Origin: Microglena sp. YARC
Taxonomy: Eukaryota > Chlorophyta > Chlorophyceae > Chlamydomonadales > Chlamydomonadaceae
Length of the DNA: 64,000 bases
NCBI GenBank assembly: GCA_022414725.1
Contig: CM039463.1
Location: forward strand, 87,375,700 to 87,439,699
Direction: 5' to 3'
Below the pieces are notes generated by a model that saw nothing but the letters and a program-made list of their open reading frames with translations, was not told where the DNA came from and made no database searches. Within the stretch, counting starts at the first letter, position 1; every line of letters starts with the position of its first letter. The translations under genes and the position numbers were made by a program. Positions 8,906-20,333 of the stretch are shown here, piece by piece.

Positions 8906-10760
8906 GGATGGCCTCAGATCAGATCGTCAACATGTTCAAACCAAACGCTGGAACATGCCTCAGATGCCTCAGGCAAGGCAAAATACCTTGACTGGAGCTG
9001 CATAGTAGCTGTGACTGAGGCAGCCTCAGGTGCCTCAGGCAAGGCTTAAGGATGCCTCAAGTCGTATCGTCAACATGTGCAAACCAAAGGCTGAGACATG
9101 CTGCAGGCGCCTCAGGCAAGGCCTAAGGATGTCCCAGATCAGATCGTCACTATCTGCAAAGCAAAAGCTGGAACATGCCTCAGGTGCCTCAGGCAAGGCA
9201 AAATCCCTTCCAGGTTACTTCAGGTGCCTAATGCCAGACTCGTGGAGTTTTCCCCTCAAAGGTTGATCAGTTTTGAGTGAGGGTTGAGATTTCAAATATC
9301 CCCCTGTTTGTATGGACGGCCTAGACTCGAAGAAGAAACTCAGCAAACAAAATTCCAGCAACGAACCAACAGCCGAAGTTCTATGATAATTAAGGCGTCG
9401 TACCTCAGAGCCGGCTTCAGTTGCCTCAGACAAGGTGTAAGGATGGCCTCAGCTCATTTCGTCAACATCTGCAAACCTGAGGCTGAGACATGCTGCAGGC
9501 GCCTCAGGCAAGGCGAAATACCTTGGCTGGAGCTGCATAGTAGCTGTGAGGTGCCTTCAGGTGCCTCAGGCAAGGCCTAAGGATGTCCCAGCTCAGATCG
9601 TCACCATATGCAAATCAAAGGCTGGAACACGGCTCCAGAGCCTCAGCCAAGGCAAAATACCTTGTCTGGAGCTGCATAGAAGCTGTATAGTAGCTGTGAG
9701 TGAGGTAGCTTCAGATGCCTCAGGCTAAGTGTAAGGTTGGCCTCAGCTCATATCGTCAACATGTGCAAACCAAAGGCTTGAACATGCCTCAGATGCCTCA
9801 GGCAAGGCGAAATACCTCATCTGGAGCTGCATAGAAGCTGCATAGTAGCTGCGAGTGGGGCGGGTTCTGGTGCCTCCGGCAAGGCTTAAGGATGGCCTCA
9901 GCTCATATCGTCACCATCTGCAAAGCAAACGCTGAGATATGCCTCTAATGCCTCAGGCAAGGCGAAATACTATAAATTGTCTGGAGCTGTATAGGAGCTG
10001 CATAGGAGCAGTGAGTGACGTACCTTCAGATGCCTCAGGCAAGACCTAAGGTCGTCCCAACTCGTATTGTCACCATCTACAAAGCGAAAGCTGAAACATG
10101 CCTCAGGTGCCTCAGGCAAGGCAGAATACCTTGTCTGGAGCTGCATAGTAGCTGTGAGGCGGCTTCAGGTGCCGCAGGTAAGGCAGAATACCTTGTTTGG
10201 AGCTGCATAGTAGCTGTGAGTGAGGCGGCTTCAGGTGCCTCAGGCAAGGCCTAAATATGTCCCAACTCATATTGTCACCATCTGCAAACCAAAGGCTGAG
10301 ACATGCTGCAGGCGCCTCAGGCAAGGCGAAACACCTTGCCTGGAGCTGCATAAAGGCTGCATTGTAGCTGTGAGTGAGGTAGCTTCAGGTGCCTCCGGCA
10401 AGGCTTAAGGATGTCCTAGATCAGATCGTCACCATCTGCAAAGCAAAAGCTGAAACATACCTGAGGCGCCTCAGGCTAGGCCGAATACCTTATCTGGAGC
10501 GGCATAGAAGCTGCATAGTAGCTGTGAGTGAGGTAGCTTCAGGTACCTCCGGCAAGGCTTGAGGATGGCCTCAGCTCAGATCGTCACCTTCTGCAAAGCA
10601 AAGGCTGAGACATGCTGCAGGTGCCTCAGGTAAGGCTTAAGGATTTCCCAACTCAAATTGTCAACATCTGCAAACCAAAGGCTGAGACATGCCTCAGGCG
10701 TCACAGGCAATGTGAAGTACCTTCGAGGTTGCTTCAGGTGCCTAAGACAAGACTCAGGGA
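8850..10760 (+). repeat. Exon/donor-derived satellite, about ten diverged units
   Basis: Units of about 150-165 bp run GTGAGTGAGGCAGCTTCAGG, then TGCCTCAGGCAAGGC, a segment with ATCGTCAACATCTGCAAACC, then GGAGCTGCATAGTAGCT and the next GTGAGTGAGG. Copies of the GTGAGT start lie near 8867, 9700, 10012, 10218, 10370 and 10525, with variants between. The first unit overlaps the end of GARP exon 3 (CEAVSEAASGASGKA). Several units keep a usable GTGAGT donor and a short open frame ending SGASGKA. The array is disrupted near 9230-9410 by unrelated sequence. Confidence 0.8.
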
Positions 10761-10769
10761 TTTGTTTAC

Positions 10770-10960
10770 CCGCTATACATAGAGATCGCTACTTTTGACC
10801 CCGTTTTGGCCCAAATTGCCGCTATAAAAAACAAAAAGTGTTGGCCCTAATCGGCTCTAAAAAGCTATAAAACGCTGTCCCTGGAGGAGATCTAAAACCA
10901 TAAAGCTAGAAATACACACCTTCAGATTTGAAAAAAAAGACAAGACTCAATGCGTCGTCC
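10770..10960. other. Unassigned spacer
   Basis: This is AT-rich sequence with CTATAAAAAACAAAAAG and AAAAAAAAGAC runs. It carries no gene and no match elsewhere in the window that I could see. Confidence 0.4.
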
Positions 10961-11147
10961 CTCTCAGAGGGTGTCTGAGGATCCTTGTGCAGCTGCAATC
11001 AATTGGGTGGAGGCCGTGTTTGATGTACTTTCCCTAGTGTAGCGAAACGCTTGACCAGTGGGCATATCGAAAACGGCAACTCGAGATGTCAAGATACTGA
11101 ATCTTAGGTACATATGCCACAGATAAAGGCAGCAGCCAAGGGGGCCC

Positions 11148-11752
11148 TTGGGGCCATCCCTATGTACATGGGCGCAGGCACATGTGAGGAGACATCCGAC
11201 ATCCCCACCAGACCCCCAACCACCCTCTAATCTTCCCCAAACCACGTGGGATAAATACAGGCCTGATCTCCTCCTCATTGATGATGAATCCAAACCAAGA
11301 AAAGCCTGCCTAGTTGAACTGGGCTACTGCTCAGACACTAACCACCACATCAAATTCCAGGAAAAGAGCGTCCAGTATAAGGAGCTCCAACGTTTCCGTC
11401 AACAACAAGGATTCCTTGTCCACTACCTTGTCTTCACCATGGGTACCACTGGTACCGTACCCATCACAACTATTACCAATCTCTCCACCTTAGGGGTCAG
11501 TCGCTAAAAAGTAGACAAACTCATCTCTAAGCTGCACAGAGAATCTATTGGCTCCCGTACCAGCATTATTTCCACACGTCGCATGAAGGATTCCGGCCTG
11601 GAGGGTGACACTTACTATGTCTGCCATGGTGACTTTCCCCAGCTGCGGCGTATGGGAGGGAATATTAATGTGTTGTTGTTGATAGGATGCACGAGCTGGT
11701 GGCAGGAAGCTTGCAATCATAGGTTTTCTTTCCAGCTATGAGCAGCAGCTTC
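11148..11752 (+). pseudogene. Retroelement remnant with PD-(D/E)XK-like nuclease segment
   Basis: The open frame 11148-11507 contains YRPDLLLID, then ACLVELGYCSD and a following basic segment with KSVQYKEL. The order RPD, then V/I-E-L, then K-x-x-x-Y resembles restriction-like endonuclease (PD-(D/E)XK) domains found at the C-terminus of some LINEs and in other mobile elements. After a TAA (11505-11507) the same frame continues for about 70 codons (VDKLISKLHRES, then STRRMKDSG), so one stop interrupts a longer protein. The region upstream to about 10960 gives similar broken frames. Reading this as a dead LINE is an inference; the domain call is from pattern only. Confidence 0.45.
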
Positions 11753-11954
11753 CATCTATTTCAATGGGTGTATTTCTTTTGGGGTACTTCAATGTGTGTA
11801 TTCCAAAGCGTGTATTTCAAAATTTCAAATCGGATTTCTGGTGATTGTTGGCCCTGATGCCTCTATTTACATTTCCTTGGTGCCCTACTGGACTCCAAAT
11901 ATGCCCGCAGCTTGACAGAGCCCAGGGGAATTAACCGTTAGTGTTTTTTCTTGT

Positions 11955-12101
11955 CTTCTAGGCAGCTCCCCTGACTGGCTATTCAGCCAAACTTGGTGCA
12001 GCCTCGAGCACCTTGAAGCACACATAATCAGATTTCTAGGACAGCTGAAATAGTTATGTGTAGCCAGGTGGTCGGCTGAGGGAGCTGCTTAGAAGCTGCT
12101 A
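11955..12101 (+). mobile_element. MITE family M1
   Basis: The left end CTTCTAGGCAGCTCCCCTGA and right end GGGAGCTGCTTAGAAGCTGC are inverted copies of each other. The interior aligns with the 5064-5213 copy (TGACTGGCTATTCAGCCAA; CAGCTGAAAT). Confidence 0.7.
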
Positions 12102-12184
12102 TGAAAAAACGAAAAGAAAAACCCTGCCAACCGTCTCTACATACTAGTCGAAGCATTCAGTTGCTTGATGTCGTAGTAGGGATA

Positions 12185-12350
12185 GGCAATATGATATCAT
12201 GTCATCATACAATATCATGTGATATTTTATGATGCCGGCAGTCTGACTAGCCTAAAGTTACCATTTATATGCAAAATATCATATGATGCAATCTGTATAA
12301 TATACTTGCTTTTGGTCAACATCATATGATATTCCGGTCCCTAATCATAA
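12185..12350 (+). repeat. AT-rich dispersed repeat D, copy 2
   Basis: It aligns with 837-1003 and shares repeated ATATCATATGAT palindromes and GATGCCGGCAGTCTGAC. Element F is inserted at its right end. Confidence 0.6.
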
Positions 12351-12412
12351 GCAGGAGTAAAAAAATGTTTGAACACCTATCCTCAAATCACCTGAGGAGG
12401 GCTGCCCCCCCC

Positions 12413-12452
<40 letters not shown>

Positions 12453-12579
12453 AAATGAAGTGCTCAGAATGACCTGGAAATGGCTCAAAACCTCGCCATG
12501 AACAATGCCATTATAGCCCCATTCTCAGAATAAATCGATCAGGAGAAGTAAAATGTTTGGAGGCCTGGGCACCTCCTGC
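12351..12579 (+). mobile_element. Element F (poly-C MITE-like), copy 1
   Basis: The 229-bp element runs from GCAGGAGT to CACCTCCTGC, short inverted ends, with a 5-bp target duplication CATAA at 12346-12350 and 12580-12584. The centre holds CCTGAGGAGGGCTGCCC running into about 45 C's, then TGAAGTGCTCAGAATGACCT. The same organisation appears at 41588-42498. It is non-coding. Confidence 0.7.
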
Positions 12580-12584
12580 CATAA

Positions 12585-12853
12585 GCTTATAATAACCATG
12601 ACTAAGGATTTTGTGGATCTACTCTCCTGAAGGCTTCTAACCGTCTCTACTCACTAGTTGAAGCATGCAATGGTTTCATGTCATAAGTTGAAGTTGATTT
12701 GTAACATGGTTCTTCAGCCAACTCTGGGCTGCTCACCGTCAGCGAACTCCAAGTCCTCCCGTGCGATTCCCACGGAAACCAGGGAGCACACCAAGCGTAT
12801 TAGATAGTTTAAAGACTTGTCTAGGTCCTGTCATATCATATGCACTATTTCTT
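12585..12853. other. Unassigned spacer
   Basis: No gene is seen. The stretch CATAAGCTTATAATAACCATGAC just after element F recurs in part near 13055. Confidence 0.35.
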
Positions 12854-13032
12854 TTGGGGGCTACACATAGCAGCTTCTAGGCAGCTCCTTTCACCCATCA
12901 TTGGGTCAACCCTGAAAAGCTAGCTAGGGCGTCTGAGAGCTGATATAACGGGCATTCCAATGCAGCTGTGTTGGGCTTGATACATGCACTGGCTATTGGA
13001 GCTGGCTGGAAGCTGCCATGTGTAGCCCAAAA
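12854..13032 (+). mobile_element. MITE family M1, long-end subtype
   Basis: The left end GGGGCTACACATAGCAGCTT continues as CTAGGCAGCTCC; the right end GGAGCTGGCTGGAAGCTGCC continues as ATGTGTAGCCCAA. These inverted ends extend to about 33 bp, longer than in the copy at 5064. The same subtype occurs at 59708-59883 and 61268-61448. Confidence 0.75.
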
Positions 13033-13084
13033 CAGAAACAGCGGTCATAAGCTTATAATAATCACGACAAAGGGCAGGTCTATT

Positions 13085-13590
13085 TAGCCACGGTGCCTAC
13101 CCCTGGAATGTAACATACACACGCACTCGCATATAGACTAAGCAAGGCCAGGATTGGTTGGTACCGTAGTACCAGCTTTGACCGACAGGTGGGGGTTCCA
13201 ACCCATTGCTAGGTTCACGAGTTCAGACCTGCTGCCTTGAAAGTGGCTGATAACTTTCCTCCTTGCTTTTGCGCGGTATTCCGAGCTCGGGCGCAGTAGT
13301 GGTCTGCGAGAGCAAAACCCACAGTAACCTTCCCCAGTGCGAGCGAACCGGGAGGTTCCTTCAACCTCACGCCCCGTGGCAAAGCATAACAATTTCATTT
13401 TTAACTTAGCGCACCCTGTTGTATCTTTCCTGCACTGTGCTTATGAGCATCAAAATTGCTGGCACGAGCTACATAAGCAAGTTCAAGTTTATGTGCAAGT
13501 GTTTACACAGTCCAGGGGTAGGCCAAATAGGCTAAAGCCTTAAGAGATTTGCCCAACCGTGCCAGGAGGACTTAAAACGAAAAAGCACTG
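13085..13590. repeat. Cluster of SINE-like fragments
   Basis: At 13143-13208 there is a tRNA-like outline: D-arm GGTAC, loop CGTA, GTACC; T-arm TGGG, loop GGTTCCAA, CCCA. At 13493-13580 lies a dispersed repeat (CCAGGGGTAGGCCAAATAGG, then TTGCCCAACCGTG) that recurs at 58735-58815 and, inverted, at 62075-62175. The CCTACCCCTGGAATGTAACA piece at 13097 recurs near 5305 and 62130. Together these suggest a SINE family; no gene is present. Confidence 0.4.
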
Positions 13591-13726
13591 CTTGTGAGAG
13601 GGTCCCTTTAATTTAAAGTTTCATCCAATCTGAAAATCTGGCCAGTGGCTCAATGGCTTCCCAAGGACTGTCAAAAACATCTTCACCCACCCGGTGAACA
13701 TCACCTACCCACCTGGTCAGCGCTTT

Positions 13727-13753
13727 AGCGCAGTTAAAAAAAATAACTGCGCT
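13727..13753. repeat. Short perfect inverted repeat
   Basis: AGCGCAGTTA, a short A-rich loop, then TAACTGCGCT. It sits in a CGCAAA-rich low-complexity stretch (13720-13870) and could form a hairpin; its role is unknown. Confidence 0.6.
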
Positions 13754-13904
13754 TTGTAGTGCAAATAGCGCAAAATTGCTTGCTGCGCCCGCAGGGGGTT
13801 GCAAACAACTGTGCGAAACGCGCAGTGGGGCTCAAAAAGGCAGCGCGCCAGCGCGCAAAAGCGTGCGCTTCAGGGATATGCATAAGGATTCGGGCATAAA
13901 CATT

Positions 13905-14045
13905 AAAAATCGTGGCACCGATGCCCAGGTGTAGAGTTTGGGGGAGGGGAAACAAAAAAAATCGTGGCAGCCGATGCCCAGGTGTAGGGTTTGGGAAGGT
14001 GGAAACATAAAAAATCGTGGCAGCCGATGCCCAGGTGTAGCCTTT
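13905..14045 (+). repeat. Tandem repeat of about 58-65 bp, three units
   Basis: The core AAAAATCGTGGCAGCCGATG followed by CCCAGGTGTAG occurs at about 13905, 13960 and 14012, with GGTTTGGGAAGGTGGAAACA spacers. It stops just before the LTR at 14063. Confidence 0.8.
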
Positions 14046-14062
14046 TACAAGGTATACCTATA

Positions 14063-14253
14063 CATAATGCACACCGGTACCTTTCCCTCCTGGTACCGTG
14101 TTGCCTGCCGCCAGGCCACAGGCTAGCTGTGGCCTGCACGTGACTGCAGTACCCTGCAGTACACATCTCTATTCTATATGATTGCGCATGTTGCGCTTAA
14201 TAGCATCTTCTCCTCTATCGAGCCTATGCCGTTGTAACAATCTTACATTCACA
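14063..14253 (+). repeat. 5' LTR of element B (5' truncated)
   Basis: It aligns from ATAATGCACACCGGTACC to CTTACATTCACA with 58418-58609 with only a few differences. The first 37 or so bases of the LTR, including TGTT, are replaced by unrelated sequence. Confidence 0.75.
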
Positions 14254-14678
14254 GGTTATGTGCGCCATCTTTAGACGCTAACGAAGACCAGCCGCTGATT
14301 TCCGCGTTCGGAATCAGTTCCCCTCTGACTTGTCGAAGGCCCGAGTTTTAACTAAGCACCTGGACTCCCTGTGCGGATCCTACTTCCCGCTGCTCCGCCT
14401 GCCGCTTCCTACCAAGAATCCTTGGATCTGCCACTGCGTCCTACGACTGGAGCAAGCAAGAGCGACCACAAGTCACCGAAATCTATGAAGTGAGTATAGG
14501 ACGACGCCCTCACCGAGACCCACACAGTGCTGTATTGATCTCAGACGATCAATTTGTCTACGACCCCAGCTTAAGAGAAGCTCCTGTCGTCGAACATTGC
14601 CGCTTGGCAAAGTTCAATCCCCGGTAATCCGCTGGATCCCTTTGGATCGCCGATTCCCACACACACTCCATCCCCCCC
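14254..14678 (+). other. Leader of element B with primer-binding-like site
   Basis: Immediately after the LTR comes GGTTATGTGCGCC, which resembles the complement of an initiator tRNA anticodon-arm segment, as used for half-tRNA priming in copia elements. The rest is a C-rich untranslated leader, continued at 20671-20692 and 49392-49456 up to the Gag start. Confidence 0.4.
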
Positions 14679-15015
14679 TGTAACAAACCGTAAGCTTCGC
14701 CCAGACGTTGCGAAGCATAACGTTGTTGAGATAACAGACTACGTAAGCTTCGCCCAGACGTTGCGAAGCATAACGTTATCTGACGACAGCCTGGAACCTT
14801 CGACTGTCGTAGTTATCTGATGTGTTGCTGACAGTGTCGCAGACCAACTGTCGCGTTCCGTGTTCTGCAGCGTAAACCGTAGAACCCTAAGTTCTAGATC
14901 CTTCGGCGGCACTATAAATACCGCCGCGCGCTGCCTCTGTAACGTATAAACGACTAAAAATTTATCCCTTCTTCTTCCACGAGAACTAGTCGAGCTCACG
15001 AAGACGCTCGTTACA
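14679..15015 (+). repeat. 5' LTR of G2
   Basis: 337 bp, TGTAACAAACCG to CTCGTTACA. It carries an internal direct duplication (GTAAGCTTCGCCCAGACGTT at about 14690 and 14741) and a TATA box TATAAATA at 14913-14920, probably the transcription start region. Confidence 0.9.
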
Positions 15016-16589
15016 TTTGGTCCCTCGATCGATTTTGAGCGCGGAAAACCCTTGTGTGGAGACAGCTCTCTGGATCTGACACGTCACGTGGAAACGGCTT
15101 TCAACCTGGAAGCACAGCGCTTGGCGCGAAGTCATTCACGCGCACACGTGCCGCGCCTTGGCACAGCTAGCCAGCGCCACCTTAGCTACTGCCTTTGGAC
15201 AGCGAATCGACCCTCTGGAGACATCACCATGAGCGCTACTACGAATGTCGAGACGACTGTAGGATCAGCCTCGATGATTCAGGCCAAGGACCCCTCTATC
15301 TTATATGAAGAGAAAAGGCAAGCTTGAACCGGTGAATTGGCCACGACTAGGGGTGGGCGCACCACTGTAGAGTAACCCTATAGAAGGGCGGAGTGAAGTG
15401 ACCCCTAGCGATGAAAAGCAATAGGCTTTCAAAGGCTTTTGCAAAGATAGTGCGTGCGTTGGCTCAAGAGTCAAATCTTTGCAAAGTTTGTAGGATGGCT
15501 CGTGCATGTTGAGAATGAGGCGAAGTTGGAGATTTATGAGGAGTCTAGATTGGTAAATTCCAGATGGATCTCTAGAATGGAGACTCCAAAGTTATCCCTC
15601 TCCTTATGTTCATCGTAAGCTAGTGGTGGTCAGGAAAAGGAAAGCTAAACCAAAGAAATGTTACGGATGCAGGTTATGGATGAATGGCCTATATCTGTGA
15701 TTTTTCTATTTGGTTGTTGAGTTATTTTAACAACGTCGAGTGCGTTTGATTCTTCAAGCCTTAGAAGATTGTTCTTGGAATTAAATAAAGTATCATGCAT
15801 GTAGGATCTCGGCGATCCTTAAGTACCACCGCAAAAAATAGAAAAGTGGTAGTGCATATAGTTTGCAACCCTCTGCTCATGATATGCACACATTGTTCTT
15901 ACAAGCATTTTAGTTGCAACAACAACAATAATTGCTGTTGCCACAAATGTCGTTGCATGGATCGCTACAACTGTTATGCATCACTACCCTTATAGAAGAG
16001 AGTGGGGTAGAGCGTTGATTGCAACAGCTTGGCATATATTTTGGTTTAATTCAGAGTAGGATACGAGGTTAGTGAAGTACACCTTACTCCCTCGTTTATA
16101 CGCGAGTAACATAGCATGCAGGCTAATGCTATAGGCTGCATGTCCTCAGTAAAAAGGGCTCCCTACTCCCTATTTCAGTCGATGCAATTTATTAAAGGCG
16201 TCTTTGGCATTTGTGCTTAGCCGTTAACGCCCTAACGGTAGCCCGCAATGATTAAACTGTATGTGTATGGTTGAGCCTATGCAAACCATTATGGTTACAG
16301 CGTATGCCCCAAAGTTTAATTGTATACTTGAGTGAAACAGAACGTGAAGATATGATTATTTGAAGACTTCGTGTGGAAAGAAGCCTAACGCGAAGTTAAT
16401 CTGCATGTACCAAAAAGCTTTGATAAAGCAAACAAATTGCAGACCAAATAATTCATAACGTGCTGACGAGATTCTTCCGTTCGCCATCCCTATTTATAAA
16501 TAGTGAATCACTCAAGCCTTAAAGAAATAATCGACCTAAACCTATGGAAGTCGAAATAAACATAATTTATTAATGTGATTATGCGGAGC

Positions 16590-19500
16590 GCGAGACTATG
16601 CGTCCCGTAATATGTATTTTGTGCAAGAAACCCGGACATAAAACCAATGAGCGCCCGGACTTCATTCACAAAATTATCATATTGGTGATGGGAAACTTTA
16701 CAGGTACGACTATTGAGATGTAGGATGACTGTTCATCAGACATCCACAATACATGTGGTAGCCGGCCAAATAAAGTTGTTCCCTTTATAAATAAATATCG
16801 TCATATGTGTCCTTTTGAATGGCTGATTTTGCAAGGTAAGGGGATGGGATAGCTGGCTGCTATTCCCATGCACCAACAAAGGAGCAACTGTTAACTTGAT
16901 GGTATCAAAGAAACATTTTGCTCCATAACAATCGGAGAATGAGATGATATATCCGAAGAGGACCACACAAAATGGTGGAATATTTACCTTGCCAAAATAT
17001 TAAAATGGGAAATATGATAGCTATTCAAAATTGAAGTGACTTAGATAAAGCCACACACATGATGGAAATTGTGGATGGAGCGGTACAATCCTACAATTAA
17101 TTGGAAAACCCATTGCATGAGGTTATGCAAACAAGGAAAGCATATTGATATGAAGTTGACTAATGCAGTTAATTTCTGCTTGGCGCCTTAGTACAGAGAG
17201 CCACAAAGACTATCCCTCATTTTATCACAATCCCTTCGGTGAGTTGGGATTTGAAAACAGTTGTATGTGGCTAGGGACGCCAGGAAAAAAGGGCTTCCTT
17301 ACTTCATCGCGATCCCTTCGGAGAGTTGGGGTGCGGAAACAAAAAGTAAGTGTTACGAGAAACATGAAACGGCCATCATGAATCCAACACCGAAAAGAAG
17401 TTTGGGAAATCCTTGTGTAAGCGGAAAAGAGTCCCGCTGGTGAGGACTGATGAGGAAGTCCCACCAAAAATGTCTGATGGTGGCGGTGGTCTCCTCGGCG
17501 GTACCTCGATCCACGTTAACGCCCATCAGAAAAGAGGTACGAATGATCATTCAGCATGGCAAACTCAGCATAGAGACCGGTTCTATGTGATAGCTGGTGG
17601 CTGAGTATTCTAAAGTCTTTCCAAAAGGGTTATTAGCAGGTCTTCTACGAGCTAGATCTGTTAATTATGAGACAGGATTGGCATTGGGTTTTAACCCACA
17701 AACCGCCCCATTGTTATATTGAGTTGTGATGAATTGCGCGAAGTCAAAGAGCAATTTTGAGAGTTACTCGATAAAAAGGCTCATTCAACCTATTTTTATC
17801 CTTACGGAGCCCGTGCCTTTTTATTTGCCAGTAAAGAGGAAGATGGTACTAAGAATAGGATGTGTGTTGAATATTGGCAGAACCCTAAACTCGAGAGCTA
17901 TCAAAAATGGTTATCCACTTCAGCGTATTGATTGGATTCTGGATTGGTTACAAGGAGCAGAGAATTTCCTAAAATTGATCTTTGATCAGGCTCTCACCAG
18001 ATCCAGATCAATATGAAGGATATTAGGACATACCAAAATATGGTATGGACTTTCTGAACTCACAGTCCCTTATTTTGGCGTTTGCGATGCTCCTTGGCTC
18101 AAGACTGATATGATCAACAGTTGGATGACTTGGTCATGATTCACATTATGACATTCTGTTATTTTTCCAAAAATAATCTGAGCATGCTGAACATCATCAT
18201 CATACAAAAATGTTTTTGGAACAAAGACCAGAAAATAGTCCTCCAAACACTGCAAATTGCATTGATGTCAAGAAACATCATATTCAAACTTGATTTTGAT
18301 TCAACTTTTGTGGTGAAGGCCCATACAATTGTCAATGTCATTCCCAAACGATTTTTGCGATTGGAGTGATCTTTACCTCAAAACAAGAAGTAAAATGGGT
18401 TACAATAACCTATGAGAACAGGAAACTAAGATCTCCAGAACTTTCATATTTAGTTCATGAATGCGAGCTATTTAACGAACCATTCATGCATTAAACGAAG
18501 GAGAGACACTACCTTTCTCCTAGGTATATGAATTATGGTGGAGATTGATAAAGGTTTCGCAAAATATGTGTAGCGCATCTGAGTAGTCATCAAGCAAACT
18601 GATTACGCTTGCTTGCTGAATACAATTTTGCCATTGTTGCTAATGAAGTTGGCTTAACGGTGCAGCTGATGCTCTTTATAGAAGGCCAGACTTAAATCTT
18701 TGTGAAACCAACGCAGTTAAATCATTTTAGACGGAAAGTGTTTTGTGAGATAGAGTTTGATGCAAATAAGGATATAGGAGTACATGGATGCTTACTCTAA
18801 ATCAAGCAACTTGTACATACAAAAGATAGATCTCAATTGTATATGCCGGTTTCAACCTTGAGAGCTAAACATCCTTAATGGTGCTCATGATGACATCACT
18901 CCCAGGCATCTTGTAGAAAGTAAAATTTATTAAACCAGAACTAGTCACACGTCAGCATGGACTTTATCGTTGAACTGCCCATGTCCAATGGGGTTGATGC
19001 TATTGTTAGTATTTGTTGACAAGCTCAGCAAATTGGCGCATTTGCACTCACCACTAAAAATGTGGATGCAACAGATGCTTCATAGCTGTTCTTTGATACT
19101 GTATTATTCAAGCATCATGGTTTATAAAAAAGCCCTGATTACTGATCGTGACCCAAGATTCACAAATGAGTTCTGGAATAATGTGTTTGAAATCTGTGGT
19201 ACAAGGCTGACCATGTCCCCTGCTTGCCACCCCAAACAGATGGACAGACGGAAAGATTTAATATAATCCATGAGGAACTATTAATCCCTTATATCTCAGA
19301 TATAATATATAATTGGGATTGCAAACTTGTGTCAGCTGAATTTGTTTAAAATAGCGTGACTCAAGACGACTCAGTTGAATTTTCACAATTTATCTCAACT
19401 GTGGATACTAATCAAGTTCTCTAATGATACTTATGGTACCCAAAGACGAGATTCATTGTTGATCGTGAGAAAAATCTTGATTCCGCGAAATTCAATTTTC

Positions 19501-19890
19501 AGGCCACACAAGGAAGTCAATCCATGAATTTCGAGTTGGTTATTTAATGTTATTATCTGCATCCAACCTGAATATGTAGATGCCGGTAATTTGTGTAGAC
19601 GCTACGACCAATAAGGTACGATCCTTTTATGATGATAAAGGAAGTATCTTTGGTTGCCTTTTAGCGGAATTATCTGAGCAGGTGGATACTTACTCAGTAA
19701 TTCATACCAGTTTACTCCAGCTCTAAAATTTGAGCACGCCCTTTTCAAATCACAAGTGGTGATGGAAAACAAATAATATTTTCAGGTGGAAGATATTATT
19801 TAACTGGTGGAGTAAACACAGAAAACCACGTATGTATCTGGTCAAATGGAAGAGACTCGATAGCTTAGTCTTGGAATTCTTGGCATTGAA
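16590..19890 (+). pseudogene. Degenerate gag-pol of G2
   Basis: A zinc knuckle at about 16600-16645 reads CILCKKPGHKTNERPDF, where the last Cys of the CCHC pattern is Arg. Near 17920, NGYPLQRIDWILDWLQGAE matches the reverse transcriptase region before the first catalytic Asp, but the Asp segment is lost. At 18118-18144, QLDDLVMIH stands where Y-x-D-D is expected, with Tyr changed to Gln. Near 18960-19260 are IVELPMSNGVDAIV, FVDKLSK and ITDRDPRF of the integrase core, followed by a frameshift at the HPQTDGQ-like site. At about 19829, YLVKWKRLDSL is a chromodomain remnant. Stops and frameshifts throughout. Confidence 0.75.
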
Positions 19891-20333
19891 TCTCTGTTAT
19901 AGGAGAACAGAAAGATGTCGAGGACATCATTTAGCATATACCAAGAAACATCATCACACACATGAGATTTAGGAGCAAGACATCTGGTGCCACATCTGCA
20001 AAGAGACAGATACATCGACACAAGCATGCTCCTATGTGATAGATGTGACATCATACTAAGTGTTTCTAAGCTACCCCTTCAATAAACCAGATACTTCAAA
20101 GATAATAGCTATGCCCCTCTTGATAGACAAATAAATGGCATAGATTATGAACTAATGATGAGACACAAGACATGAGACGGTGCTGATAAACCGTCTATGC
20201 TGTCTATACTATGCACTATCCCCCAACGAGGAAGTGACATAAAGAGTTGTTAGGCCATGGACGTTTAATTAGTTTTTTTTTACACCACCCGAGATCATTT
20301 TTGGGGACAAAATTTTTAATCCCCCGGGGAGGA

